Of a stretch of DNA of 64,000 nucleotides, positions 1-10,516 are shown piece by piece. This DNA comes from Cyathus striatus (lineage: Eukaryota; Basidiomycota; Agaricomycetes; Agaricales; Nidulariaceae). Below the pieces are notes generated by a model. The model saw nothing but the letters and a program-made list of their open reading frames with translations. It was not told the DNA's origin and did not search any database. The first letter of the stretch is position 1. Each line of letters starts with the position of its first letter. The stretch is from positions 744,001 through 808,000 of the forward strand of contig JAOVFP010000018.1 in the NCBI GenBank assembly GCA_025738555.1. Direction: 5' to 3'. A program made the translations under genes and the position numbers.

Positions 1-3000
1 CTGCCGATTTTGTTCACTTACAGTAATGGTGCATCATCCTTACACTACAGGCTACATTTCCTGGTTCTTTTTCATGGTATATTCAGGATGTATCAAGCTG
101 CAAATGTTCAAATTACTGATGGTGCCTTCGAGGGTGTGCATAAATTATATAACTCCCTTCTATGTCCTGATAACATTGACCATTACTTAGATTGTTGACC
201 TCAGTGAAGCCCAGAGAGGTGGATATATCGATGCATTTGTTGATGTTGCTATTGAAAATCAGGATCCCCGAGATTCAGATGAGCTGCGCAAGGCTGCTGC
301 TCGTTTACTGAAGGGCTGCCAACAGCATTTCAAATCTAATATGAGGCACATAAAGAGGATGCATAAGATTGTCGACAAGTTCCAGAGCACCACCTTTGAT
401 TCACTACTTCTGAGTTTGCTTATAGCACCATCAGAGAAATTCGACGAAATTGTCCAGACTATCAATCAGGAATACCCTAAGGTTGAGTCCTGGCTTCGCT
501 GGTATTTACGGGATGGAACTGCACCCATGCTTTTTGAATGTAAATGATCAATGGGTGCACGCGCCTGGAGATCTCTGCCTGACACGACGAACACCAAAGA
601 AGGTCAGCACTTCAAGATGTATAAGGCCCAGGATCGAGACCATAATTTTAAGAGCGGCCTGCAATCATTAAGGGCCCTTGCTGAAATCAACGAAATGATT
701 TTCACAGGTGTCATATGTAAGTACTCAATTTTTGTGGGATATTATGGGACTTATATTTAATTTCACAGCTGGCGCACCTATCCGTTATGGGCAACCTGGA
801 CACTGGAAAACCACAATTCGAAAGTCTCGCCAGCTAGACTTTCAGTATAAACCAAGCAATGGGTGACCAGAGGACCCGACAGGAAAGGTAACCAAGGCGG
901 AAGATAAATATATGAAGGATGATATCAAAGTGGTGAAGTTCGAAAACGACTCAGCAAGCAAGGACACATGCATGAAGACAGTGAAAACACTGAAGAACGA
1001 CGGACATCCTTTTGACCCCACTACTGGGAGACCACTAGACACTGTTGCCGGTCTTCTTGCTGCAGATAAAAAAGCAAAGAAAATAGCGGCAGAAAAAGAA
1101 AAGAAAGAAAAGAAAGCTGTGGCAGAGAAGGAAAGCAAAAGAAAATCTGTCACAACACAAGTAATGAAGTCAAAAATGGTGCAGAAGAAGCTGAAGCACC
1201 AAGAAGATAGCGATGCGAGTATGGTAGACTCTGATGAAGAGAGCAAGGACAACAAGCCCAAAAAGTTGAAGTATTACGACGAATTTACTGATGAGTCTAC
1301 GGGAATCTCTGATGTAGAAAGCGAGGCCCACGAACCCAAGAACATTTCCAGGGACAGCGATGACTTTGCTGGTGTCTCAGCCAACAAGAGCAAGGAAGAG
1401 AAACCCAAACGGCAATCAGCTCGACTGGTTTTGGAGACTGCATTGTCTGACAAAAAGGAAACCACAGGTCGCCTACTTCCCAGCTTTAACTGGAAAGAAA
1501 ATTCGTGCTGGTTAGATAGTTCCTTGCAAATGTTGTTCCAAGTGCTCATTCATCGCCACCGGGACTTCGAAAATGTGGCAAAGCATCTGGGAGACAACAA
1601 GTTGCATCGAATTTTCCTTTTGTACTGGAGATACGTGAGCTATTAGTCTGGGGATTATAAGGACTCATCAGTATTGGAGTTGTCGGAGGATCATGATATA
1701 ATCATAGTGTGGCTTGCAGAGGAGAAAATAGGAGGGACTAAAAAAGGCGAATTTAACTCTCTCTGGGTGAGTACAATATATAAGTTTTTATATACTTATC
1801 TTATTATGTTTATTGATAGCAATGGTTTTACGACATTGTTGACGAGGCCAGTTCGGGTATCAGATATAAAGGGCACCTCTACTTTGAGTGACTGGAGGTT
1901 ACCATATGCATATGTCGTGATTCCATCAGTGAAACACATATAAATCATATGTATTTCAACAAGAATCCGAAGCGCCAAAGGTCCATGTATCTAACCCGAA
2001 AGGATTATGAGTCCTTTGACAGAAACACAGATACGTGGCTAAAGCATCAAACCAAATTTGGTTACAACCTCCACGATACTCGTCCTTGTTACAGAACTGT
2101 GGACGGCGAGCGTATGTGCACTGGCGTTAACTTCAGCACTACCAAATGGCTATCCATTCCCGTTATCATGATGTTGTCTGTGGATGAAGAGTGCTTTGCG
2201 GCTGGGCACAAGAAACCTTTAGTTTGGAATTTCCCAAAGGAAATTCGACCTGATGGTAATAGTGTTACTTACGAAATGGTCAGTCGAATATTCTATGGTA
2301 ACAACCACTTCAATACACATTTCGTATATGATAAAAAGGTATATGAGTATGATGGAATGAAAGGAGGTGTAGGAAAGGAGCTTCTCAACTCATTGCTTGG
2401 GACAGAACTTTATGGACAACATATAAATCCGCCACTCGGCTTCTCCACTTCCTGTGTCGTTTATAAGTTACGACAGGGAAGTGCATCACAAGAACACTTC
2501 TTCACCTGCCAGATAGCCAAACTTCATGAACTTCACGACATTAGTATGTCTGGAACAACACAACTACAGTTTCCTCTGGTATTATCCTACAAAAGAGATG
2601 GTCTTTCTTCAGAGGTGAATCGCCCCTGGTTCTCCCAGAAGATGAAAGATTCAACCCACGAATTTTCAAGGATGATTTCATGGCCACAGGAAGACAATTG
2701 TTCTTTACCTCCTCAAAATAAGCCCACTACTGATGAGATGGTTGAGCCAGATGAAGATGCTCACTATCTAGACATAGAAGCTGTCCTACCTGAAGACATT
2801 GTTCTTGAAGATGAGACTGTCGATGCAGAAACTGTCCTACCTGAAGACGCTGTTCTGTCAGAGAGTGATTTGCCTTTCAATTGTCATTGCGGGGCTGCTG
2901 GTAACGGACCAGAACTTGAGACCAAGGCATCAGGAGCTATTCAATGCTCGACGTGTAACGATTGGATGCACTTGGCCTGTCAACGAGGTGGATGAGGATC

Positions 3001-3950
3001 TTGGCTAGCGAAAAAAAATGATTTTTTCTGCGACTTCTGCTCAAATGGGAAGCCTTATGCTACATATGTAATACATTACTCATTTGAGTGTGGTTTTTCT
3101 TATATCTCCTGGCATCCCACAGGCCAGACACTCCGAAAGGGTGGCCAAGAAGAGCTTTACAAAATCATTTACTGTTAGTCCATTCCAGCCATGTAAGAAA
3201 TAATTACTAACCTTTTCATCTGTTAGAGCGGGGAGAGGTGCTCTAATACTTGTCGGTCGCTATTGGTACCCAGAAAGAATTCTTAGAAAAGTCAAGGAAG
3301 GCAATGTGACAACTTGGGATGTAAAGTTATGGAGAGAGTGTTTTCTCCCTAATGAAGATGAGTCCAAGCCTCGTCTCTACTACAGTGTTAAAGATACTGG
3401 GATTATTGATGAACTGTGGGGGGATGTGAATGGACGGCGAGCCATACAGGTGAACATATATTTTATGTTTTAACATCTTAAATGATGAACATAAACCTAT
3501 ATAGCTGGGTCATTGGAAGCTGGCAATCAATGCTCCTTCCAAGGAAGACATCATTGAAGATTTCCTTGAGGCACCAATAACTGAAGAAATAGATGAAGTC
3601 CTTTGTCGTCACATCATTATATTGGAGGATTTACTAAATGTCAACCTCCAAACAGTCGATCTCCGCAAATACAGAAATGTTCCAGCTTTGGGTTATGCTC
3701 GCAGAATGGAAAAAAACCCCAAAGAGCGAAGTCCAGGATATATTCAAGGGACCGTCGAGCACTATGGAAACCTAATGCCTCAGAAACAGGCTGCAATTGC
3801 TCATTGGTTCTCCATTAATATCCCATCAGCATCGCCAGGCAAAAAAAAGACTTCAAATAAGCATCCATCAAAGTGGATGCTTACTGTATCATTTGCCCAT
3901 GCAGTGACATTATACATAGCATCAGTATATAAGGATAGGCTTGGAGGTGG
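1..3950 (+). pseudogene. Transposase-derived / USP-like peptidase / PHD finger gene, 5' part (broken)
   Basis: The coding region begins before the window; an exon ends near 135 and resumes at 191. The stretch 191-760 holds LPDTTNTKEGQHFK and WLRWYLRDGTAPMLF, which resemble the C-terminal part of fungal Mutator-like transposases (moderate, from memory). A Lys/Glu-rich linker with probable nuclear localisation signals follows (about 912-1430). ENSCWLDSSLQ (Cys codon 1506-1508) and NNHFNTHF (His codon 2306-2308) followed by YDGMKGG look like the Cys and His boxes of USP/USPL1-type ubiquitin or SUMO peptidases. Cys pairs and CSTCNDWMHLAC (about 2876-3050, closing with FCDFC after a stop) form a PHD-type zinc finger. 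The part from about 3220 to 3950 is unrecognised. In-frame stops lie at 545 (TGA), 864 (TGA), 1644 (TAG), 1889 (TGA) and 2993 (TGA). Translation stays in one frame on both sides of each, so these are point losses. A retroelement interrupts the gene at 3950; it resumes at 17351. Confidence 0.65.
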
Positions 3951-4614
3951 TGTCACGACCGTGCCCCTAGCCTGACTTGGTGACGGAGTACGAGAGAGTG
4001 ACTGCGGAGAAGCGAGGGGTGAGTGTAAGACGAAAGCGGAGAACGATAACTTCAGGGGGTAGGACTTCGGCTTCAGCTTATGTGCTGCGCCCCTGGGATT
4101 CCCGGTCCTGGATTTCGGAGTAAGGGCAAGCCCTTTGGAGAAGACGAGAAACGGAAGACGAGAGGTGTAACTCAAGTCAGATGAAAGGGTGAGGATGTAG
4201 TTCAATACGAAACTGAAGTCTAAGTACAAATCGAGTACTACTTAAATACTAGAGACTCGGAGTAAGTAAAGGCTGCTGGCCTTGGCCAGCGGAGAAGTAC
4301 GGTCAGGGTAGGCGTACGTAGAATGAAGACTATAACTAATTAAACATAATAAAACACGTCGGAGAAGTGAGCGCGTATGGCGGTGTAAAGTAAAACTGAT
4401 AGTGGCGCACTTAAGAATGATAAGTGACTCACTATGAGATGTATACTACAATACTGAGGGGATAGCTCAGTAGGGCGGAAGAAAGGAAATGAAAGTAATC
4501 TATGTACAGTAAGCAATATGTAATAGTAAGAACGTAATCAAGGTCCGGAGTAAACAAAGGAAAAGGCGGAGTAAGAGCATAGGAGTCCGGAGGTAGGCGA
4601 TACGGGATATGACA
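3951..4614 (-). repeat. 3' LTR (in element orientation)
   Basis: 664 bases, TGTCACGACC to GGATATGACA, aligned without gaps to 16687-17350. There are 17 differences, all transitions of the CG to TG or CA type. Confidence 0.95.
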
Positions 4615-4629
4615 GTATTCCCCCCTTAA
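4615..4629 (-). other. Polypurine tract
   Basis: On the minus strand the bases just before the 3' LTR read CTTAAGGGGGGAATAC, an uninterrupted purine core at the expected place for plus-strand priming. Confidence 0.7.
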
Positions 4630-4710
4630 GACCGAGCCCTCGAGGTCTGAGCACGTGATCAAAAAATAGGCTTTTGAAAATTTGATCGGCGTTTTGACAT
4701 CGGGTCCGGA

Positions 4711-4718
4711 TATATAAA
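4711..4718 (+). promoter_or_regulatory. TATA box of the antisense ORF
   Basis: TATATAAA lies 77 bases upstream of the ATG at 4795 and faces the plus strand, opposite to gag-pol. Its spacing suits a core promoter for the antisense gene. Inferred from sequence only. Confidence 0.5.
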
Positions 4719-4794
4719 GGTCAGCTGTGGAGGAAAAAATCAAACCCATCTTTTACCCCGTTATATCAATTCCCTAACACGTGATTCCTTAACA

Positions 4795-6460
4795 ATGTCT
4801 TCAAGCTCTCAATCCATGCCCCCGGCCATCGACGCGGAGAAGCTCAAGAAGCTCGAAGAGATGGAGGCACAGTTGAAGGCCTTAAGGGCAGAGCTAGGCG
4901 TTGGGACAGAGTCGATTGAGGTGGAGGCGAAAGAGACTGAGGTTGAGGCAGTGAAGGAGACGGAGCAGGCTGTGGCGGAGATAGAGGATGCAATGGAGGT
5001 AGATGAGGGAGACTGACGATTGGAGGCGGTAAGGGAAAAGAAACATAAGCAGGAAGCGACAAAAGCGAGGGTCGCTCAAACGATGGCGAGGCTGACTGGA
5101 CGTCCAGCGGAGGAATCGACAGAGGGGGAGGTTAGGCCAGTCCCGCATGCGGAGTATGAAACGACTGTAGCAAGGTTGGGAATAATGTCGTTTAGTCCAC
5201 AGTGGGTGGAAAGGTCCTTACATTACCACAGGGAGGCCGATAGTTTGACGATGCCGGTGGACAAGTCGATCTCGGTGGAGAAGGTAGTGGAGCAAGCAGT
5301 GGCCGAGGTAGGACCAACGAGGGTAGGAGTTCCAACTCCTACAGTTGAGCCGGAGGTAACGACTACTCCACAGGTAGGTACCTACATGAGCGTGGAGCAG
5401 ATTGCTGACCGCGAACGCACTGTTCAGCAGCTGGAGGCCGAAGGCCACTCCATGTCTCCGGAGGAAGAGGTGGAGAGGAACGTCCAGCGGGCGGAGAACG
5501 AGGGTGGCTCCAAGAGGAAGCGCACCGACACGAACCCGGAGGACACCACAGAGGTGACGCCAAAACTGCCGAGGAAGAAGACGACGACCCGGACTTCCCA
5601 GCGCAAAGGGGTGAAGAGCAAGGCCTTCGTGGACGATGAGGCCGTGGAAGACAACACTAGCAGCAAGGCTAGCCAGTCGGGAAGCAAGAGTCGTACCAGC
5701 ACAGAGAGCCAGGCTGGCGACAAGTCCGACGCCGAGGTGGAAGAAGTGAGGGCATCATCGGAGAGAAAGGGTAAGGGTGCGGAGAAAACCAAGAAGGCCG
5801 CGGAGAAAAAGGAGAAAGATGCGTATGTCTTGTCCAAAGTCCCTTGCAATGTGTGCAGCAAGTTCAATAGGGAGTGTTTGCTGGACCTCGAGTAAGTTGT
5901 CCGTTTGTCTTTCAACGTTGTTCTGACTTGCTCCTAGGGGAAAGAAAATGAATCACAAGGCGTGTGAAGCGTGTCGGACAAAGAAGGGGAGATGCGACAG
6001 CGATGGGATAATGTGGGGGACTGTAGTCCCGGGGAACGCAGAGGAGCGGAGAATTGGTCTGGAGAAGATGAAGACCGGTGGCGTGGGGCAGGAGAAGCTG
6101 GTGGAGGAGTTGCAGATGCAACTGGCGGTGGCAAGGTCGGAGTTAGAGGTCGCGGAGAAACGGGCGGATGAATTGTGGACTAAGGGGAAGATGTTCGATG
6201 CCGAGTGCAAGATCCTGAGGGATCAGCTTTATCTGGCGGAGAATGAGCGCGACAAGTTCGTGATGCAGCTCAACTCCGGGAGCCCCTCGTCAGCCATGCT
6301 TATGGAGGCATTGGGGAGGAACGTCAACATGCACACGGAGTTGATGGGCACGTTGAATAGGTTGATGACAACCACGCAGGCGGCAGAGGAGGGTACTCCG
6401 GCGGAGACTAATGAGTCCGGGAGTAATGAAGAGGAAGAAGAGGAGGAAGACGAAGAGTAA
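4795..6460 (+). CDS. Antisense accessory ORF of the retroelement, zinc-cluster-like
   Basis: Two exons lie on the strand opposite gag-pol, between the 3' LTR and the end of pol. Exon 1 runs from 4795 to about 5894. A 44-base intron (donor GTAAGT after 5893-5894, acceptor CTAG about 5938) joins it to an exon ending with TAA at 6458-6460. The protein starts with a Leu/Glu heptad-like segment, continues with acidic and Lys-rich low complexity, then has VPCNVCSKFNREC followed after the splice by KACEACRTKKGRC, a spacing and composition like fungal Zn2Cys6 clusters. A coiled coil (about 6080-6260) and an acidic tail follow. One in-frame TGA (5014-5016) breaks exon 1. Function unknown; a DNA-binding or chromatin role is an inference from the cysteines. 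Confidence 0.6.
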
Positions 6461-6785
6461 TGTACAGTAGACGGAGAAAATTGTATATACTTGTTTTTTG
6501 TTGACTTTAATGATTTTTTGGTGCGAGGAGAACGAAAAGTAAGAGTAAACAGTAAGACGGAGTAAAAAGAAACACCTTAGGAGAAAACCAATACAACTCC
6601 GTACTTCCACTCTCAGCCCACCTCGTTAAGTATGCAAAGTGACGAATCAGCTATGCCTATTAAACGTAGTGGTCATCATGTAAGCGGTGTCCGGAGAAGT
6701 GCCAATCTTCAACCTTTGGTCAAGAAGACATATACGGATATACAATAAACTATAGCGGAGAAACGAAAATGTAAGCGGAGAAAGA
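6461..6785. other. Region between convergent antisense ORF and pol
   Basis: 325 bases between the TAA of the antisense ORF and the end of pol. It presumably holds both 3' untranslated regions; no other signal was seen. Confidence 0.5.
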
Positions 6786-9731
6786 CTATGAAACAGGAGT
6801 AGATGGATTGGGCTTATCGGGATAACGAGTGTGAAATTCCTCTATGAGCTCTGTAGCATGTTCTACTTCAGTGGCAGCCAACCAAGTGAGTTCTTCGTCG
6901 GTTCCTTTATAACCAGTCCATCGGACTAAGTAACAAAGTGGACATTTCTTGAACCGGCGATCTAGCTTGGAGTCGCAGATCTCACTGATCTCGAACTCGA
7001 TATCTCCGTTGATTTCCACAGGGGGAGGCGGAGGTATCTCTCGACCAGGGATAGTGTTTTCAACTGCGGGCTCGAGCATAGAGACATGGAATACAGGGTG
7101 TACAGCTCGTAAATTGGAAGGGAGTCTAAGGGTGCGAGAGTGGGTACCAGTTTCAGCAATGATCTTGAAAGGACCGTAATACTTTTCAGCCAATTTCTTG
7201 GAAGGGCGAGTGGTGTTGAAGAACTTAGCACGGATGAAGGCTTTAGTTCCAACTTTGAACTCCGGGGCAGGCAAGCGACGATTGTCTGCTCCGACCTGAT
7301 AGCGCTTTTGAGCAAGTGCTATTTTGGCCTTGAGGCTTTCATGAAGTTCCTGGAGGTCCACGGCGTAGTCCCTAGCATGAACAGAGGTAACATCACGTTC
7401 GGGATAAACTGTAATCTGTGGATGATAACCCTTATTGGCGAAGAAAGGAGTAGTATTAGTGGTCGAGCTCGGTGTATTGTTATACGTGAACTCAGCGATG
7501 GGAAGGAGATCAGCCCAGTTGTCCTGCTGGTAATTGCAGTAAATGCGAAGGTACTGCTCTAAGACTTGGTTAATGTGTTCAGTTTGTCCGTCGCCTTCTG
7601 GATGATATCCGGAGGTAAAGTGTAGGTTGATGTCGAGAACCTTACCAAGAGACCGGAAGAAGTGGGAGACGAACTCCGAGCCACGATCGGAGGTAATGTG
7701 GCTGGGAACACCATGCTTAGAGAATACGTGCATAACAAAGAGCTTAGCGAGCTGGGCGGAGGTAATGGTGTTATGGCAAGGGATGAATATAGCTTTCTTG
7801 CTAAGGCAGTCAACAATAACTAGGATTGAATTGTACTTATCAAATCCAGAGATGGGAAGCATTTCAATGAAGTCCATAGAGATAGAGTTCCATGGGCGCT
7901 CCGGAATAGGGAGTTGCTTCAAGGTACCGTAGGGACGGTGACGCTGTGGTTTAGACCGTAAGCAAATGGTGCAAGACTTACAATAGTCCTTGACATAAGT
8001 ACGAAGTCCAGGCCAAGTATATTCCCATCGAATATTATCCAAGGTCTTATTCTGACCAGGATGTCCGGCGAGTAAATGATCATGTTTGTACTGGACAACG
8101 CGAAGGCGGAGAGAATCGTCGTCTGGGACATAAATCCGGTTGTCGAGGCGGAGTAAGCCATCTGAACCAACAGACCAACGATTAGTAGGATTGCGAAGGT
8201 GGATGGATGCGACAGTGTCTAGGGGTTGGGCAGTGAGGATGTCGCGGTGGAGTTGCTCAACATCCATGATGATGCTGGCACGGAGAACAGGATGAAGGAG
8301 TGTGGTGGCACGGATAGAGGCAATGAGCTGTTCTTGGGTAAAAACAGGGCGAAAATTGTGCGGATTAACTTTGGCATAGTCGTTATTCCCCCCTTTAGGG
8401 TAGACGTCCCATCGTCTAGTTAAAGCGTCAGGTTTCGCACCAAGTTTCCCTGGGCGGAAACGAATAACCAGATTAAACTGAGACAGGTACTCTGACCAAT
8501 GAGCCTGGCGGCGAGTGAGGATCTTGGTGGTGGAGAAATACTCTAAGTTTTTATGGTCAGTAACCACATCAACCGGAGTACCAGAACCTTCCAAGTAGTG
8601 TCGCCAGACACGAAAAGCTTCAAAGATAGCCAGGAGTTCCTTGTCGTGGGTGTCATAATTCAGTTCAGGAGCGGTGAAGGTACGGGAATGGAACGCAATG
8701 GGGTGAATATCACCATCGTCAGCAACAATCGAGAGGATAGCTCCGAGAGCATAGTCGGAGGTGTCAGTTTCTACAATGATCTGGGCATCAGGGACCCAAT
8801 GAGTGAGTACGGGGGCTGTAGTGAAGGCATCCTTAAGTTTCTCGAACGCCGAACGGCAAGCCGGAGAAAAGTCCCATTTCAAACCCTTGCGAGTAAGACG
8901 AGTGAGGGGCACTACAATGTCGGAGTAGTGCTGGATAAAGCGCCTATAGAAGTTGGCAAACCCAAGGAAAGACTGAACGTCTTTAACCTTCTTAGGCTCG
9001 GGCCAATCCCTAATGGTTTGGACTTTATCCTGGGACATAGTGAGGCCGCCCGGAGAAAGGACGTAACCTAAGTACTCAACAGATTCAGTGTGGAATTCAC
9101 ACTTGTCCGCCCGGGCATAGAGCCCATGTTGGCGTAAACGCTTGAGGACTTCTTTAACGTGCCCTTTGTGCTCCTCAAGACTGTCGGAGTAGATTAGTAT
9201 ATCGTCGAGGTAGACTGTAACGCACACATCGAGCATGTCCTTGAAGATGTCATTCATGAAACATTGGAAAGCCGCAGGTGCATTGGTGAGTCCAAACAGC
9301 ATAACTAGCCATTCAAACGAGCCATAGCGAGTGCAAAAAGCGGTCTTCCACTCATCTCCATCAGCGATGCGGACTAAGTGGTAAGCGTGGCGGAGATCAA
9401 TCTTAGTGTAGATTCTAGCCTTGCGAGGAGAGTCAAGGAGGTCAGAAATAAGGGGAAGGGGATATCGATCCTTTTTGGAGATTGCATTAAGCCCATGGAA
9501 ATCGACACAGAGTCGAAGGGATCCATCTTTCTTCCGGACAAAGAGCACTGGTGCTCCGTGTGGAGAACGAGAAGGACGGATGAAGCCAATCCGGAGATGT
9601 TCATCGATGAACTCTTGTAGAGAGGACAACTCGGACTGCGAGAGTGAATATACAGTACCGACTGGAGGAGACGTACCTTCCTCCAAGTTGATCCGGAGAT
9701 CATAAGGGCGATGCGGAGCAAGAGTGTCTGC
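6786..9731 (-). CDS. pol: Pol: reverse transcriptase, RNase H, integrase, chromodomain
   Basis: The reading frame is open from just after the TGA at 9732-9734 to 6786; the first ATG is at 9686. Reverse transcriptase: LCVDFHGLN and the catalytic YLDD (about 9200-9215). RNase H: ETDTSDYALGA, the Glu of DKELLAI, and VVTDHKNLEYF. Integrase: HHCC zinc motif from HDHLLAGHPGQ to CKSCTIC (about 7960-8090), then D (DFIEML), D (TSDRGSEF) and E (GDGQTEHINQ). C-terminal chromodomain with YLVRWTGY (about 6830-6990), which in chromoviruses directs integration to modified chromatin. This gene order (RT-RH-IN-chromo) defines Ty3/gypsy chromoviruses. The frame continues upstream into the protease across one TGA. 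Confidence 0.95.
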   Translation of the reverse strand, partial: ADTLAPHRPYDLRINLEEGTSPPVGTVYSLSQSELSSLQEFIDEHLRIGFIRPSRSPHGAPVLFVRKKDGSLRLCVDFHGLNAISKKDRYPLPLISDLLDSPRKARIYTKIDLRHAYHLVRIADGDEWKTAFCTRYGSFEWLVMLFGLTNAPAAFQCFMNDIFKDMLDVCVTVYLDDILIYSDSLEEHKGHVKEVLKRLRQHGLYARADKCEFHTESVEYLGYVLSPGGLTMSQDKVQTIRDWPEPKKVKDVQSFLGFANFYRRFIQHYSDIVVPLTRLTRKGLKWDFSPACRSAFEKLKDAFTTAPVLTHWVPDAQIIVETDTSDYALGAILSIVADDGDIHPIAFHSRTFTAPELNYDTHDKELLAIFEAFRVWRHYLEGSGTPVDVVTDHKNLEYFSTTKILTRRQAHWSEYLSQFNLVIRFRPGKLGAKPDALTRRWDVYPKGGNNDYAKVNPHNFRPVFTQEQLIASIRATTLLHPVLRASIIMDVEQLHRDILTAQPLDTVASIHLRNPTNRWSVGSDGLLRLDNRIYVPDDDSLRLRVVQYKHDHLLAGHPGQNKTLDNIRWEYTWPGLRTYVKDYCKSCTICLRSKPQRHRPYGTLKQLPIPERPWNSISMDFIEMLPISGFDKYNSILVIVDCLSKKAIFIPCHNTITSAQLAKLFVMHVFSKHGVPSHITSDRGSEFVSHFFRSLGKVLDINLHFTSGYHPEGDGQTEHINQVLEQYLRIYCNYQQDNWADLLPIAEFTYNNTPSSTTNTTPFFANKGYHPQITVYPERDVTSVHARDYAVDLQELHESLKAKIALAQKRYQVGADNRRLPAPEFKVGTKAFIRAKFFNTTRPSKKLAEKYYGPFKIIAETGTHSRTLRLPSNLRAVHPVFHVSMLEPAVENTIPGREIPPPPPVEINGDIEFEISEICDSKLDRRFKKCPLCYLVRWTGYKGTDEELTWLAATEVEHATELIEEFHTRYPDKPNPSTPVS

Positions 9732-10508
9732 TCATGTTTTGCTGAAGACGTCAGCGAACTCGTGGTATTCCGGAGGAATACTAGAAAGGTCCACGGCTTC
9801 TGCAGCCATGGCAGCGGCAGAAGCTGAAACTACGGCACCGACTTGTATCCTAAACATCTGCGAGCCTGCGAGCTTACTAGCCCGGAGAAAAGCTGCAGCG
9901 TTAATGAGCGAGATACTAGGAGGTGGACTATTGTCTGACGGAGGAACAGAAGACGAAGCTGGTGATGGAGGGGTTTGCAAGGAGGCAGATGCCTTCAGTG
10001 CAGGTGTCGACAAAGACGGAGAAGATTCTCCTAGAACCGGGGTTTGGAAGCCAAGTATACGTCTCTCAGTCCAGTCAATCAACGGATTGTGTTGGGAGAG
10101 CCAGTTAAATCCTAATACCACGGAGCAGGAAGAATCGAGCAGAGTTACATAGAATGAAATATCCATGCATTCACCAGTAGGAAACGTTACAGATAATAAA
10201 ATACTCTCTGTAAGTATGGAATTAGAGGTACCGTCAAAAAGTTTCAGTGCAATGGGAGGGACCAGAGTTGTGGGGAGGTTGTGCTCCCTCACAAACGACG
10301 AGTCAGCAAAACAGTGGGTTGAACCAGAATCGATGAGCGAAAGGAAGGAAAGAGGCATATCCGGCGCAGCTGGAGAAAACGAAGTCAAGGGAATATTTAC
10401 AGCTTGGGGATCATAAAGAGCAGATGCGTTTAGTCTTATCTCCTTAGGTGCACAGGAGAGATTAACGCGGCCCTCAGCCTGTGCGGAGTCACTGGAGCCG
10501 CTCTCTAT
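9732..10508 (-). CDS. Aspartic protease part of Pol
   Basis: The same frame as the reverse transcriptase, separated from it by a single TGA at 9732-9734 where an Arg (CGA) would fit. The active-site motif LIDSGSTH (about 10314-10337) has DSG in place of the more usual DTG; DSG is common in this family. The frame is open from 10508, which is the -1 frame relative to gag, so expression as Gag-Pol is expected through frameshifting at the end of gag. The region after the catalytic motif carries the hydrophobic strands expected of the fold, then a Ser/Pro-rich linker. Confidence 0.8.
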   Translation of the reverse strand: MESGSSDSAQAEGRVNLSCAPKEIRLNASALYDPQAVNIPLTSFSPAAPDMPLSFLSLIDSGSTHCFADSSFVREHNLPTTLVPPIALKLFDGTSNSILTESILLSVTFPTGECMDISFYVTLLDSSCSVVLGFNWLSQHNPLIDWTERRILGFQTPVLGESSPSLSTPALKASASLQTPPSPASSSVPPSDNSPPPSISLINAAAFLRASKLAGSQMFRIQVGAVVSASAAAMAAEAVDLSSIPPEYHEFADVFSKT

Positions 10509-10516
10509 TTTTTCGA
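10505..10516 (-). other. Candidate -1 ribosomal frameshift site
   Basis: Gag ends TCG AAA AAA TAG on the minus strand. Re-reading the last A of the run puts the ribosome in the protease frame, which is open from exactly there. Six A residues before the stop suit a -1 slip. Confidence 0.55.
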
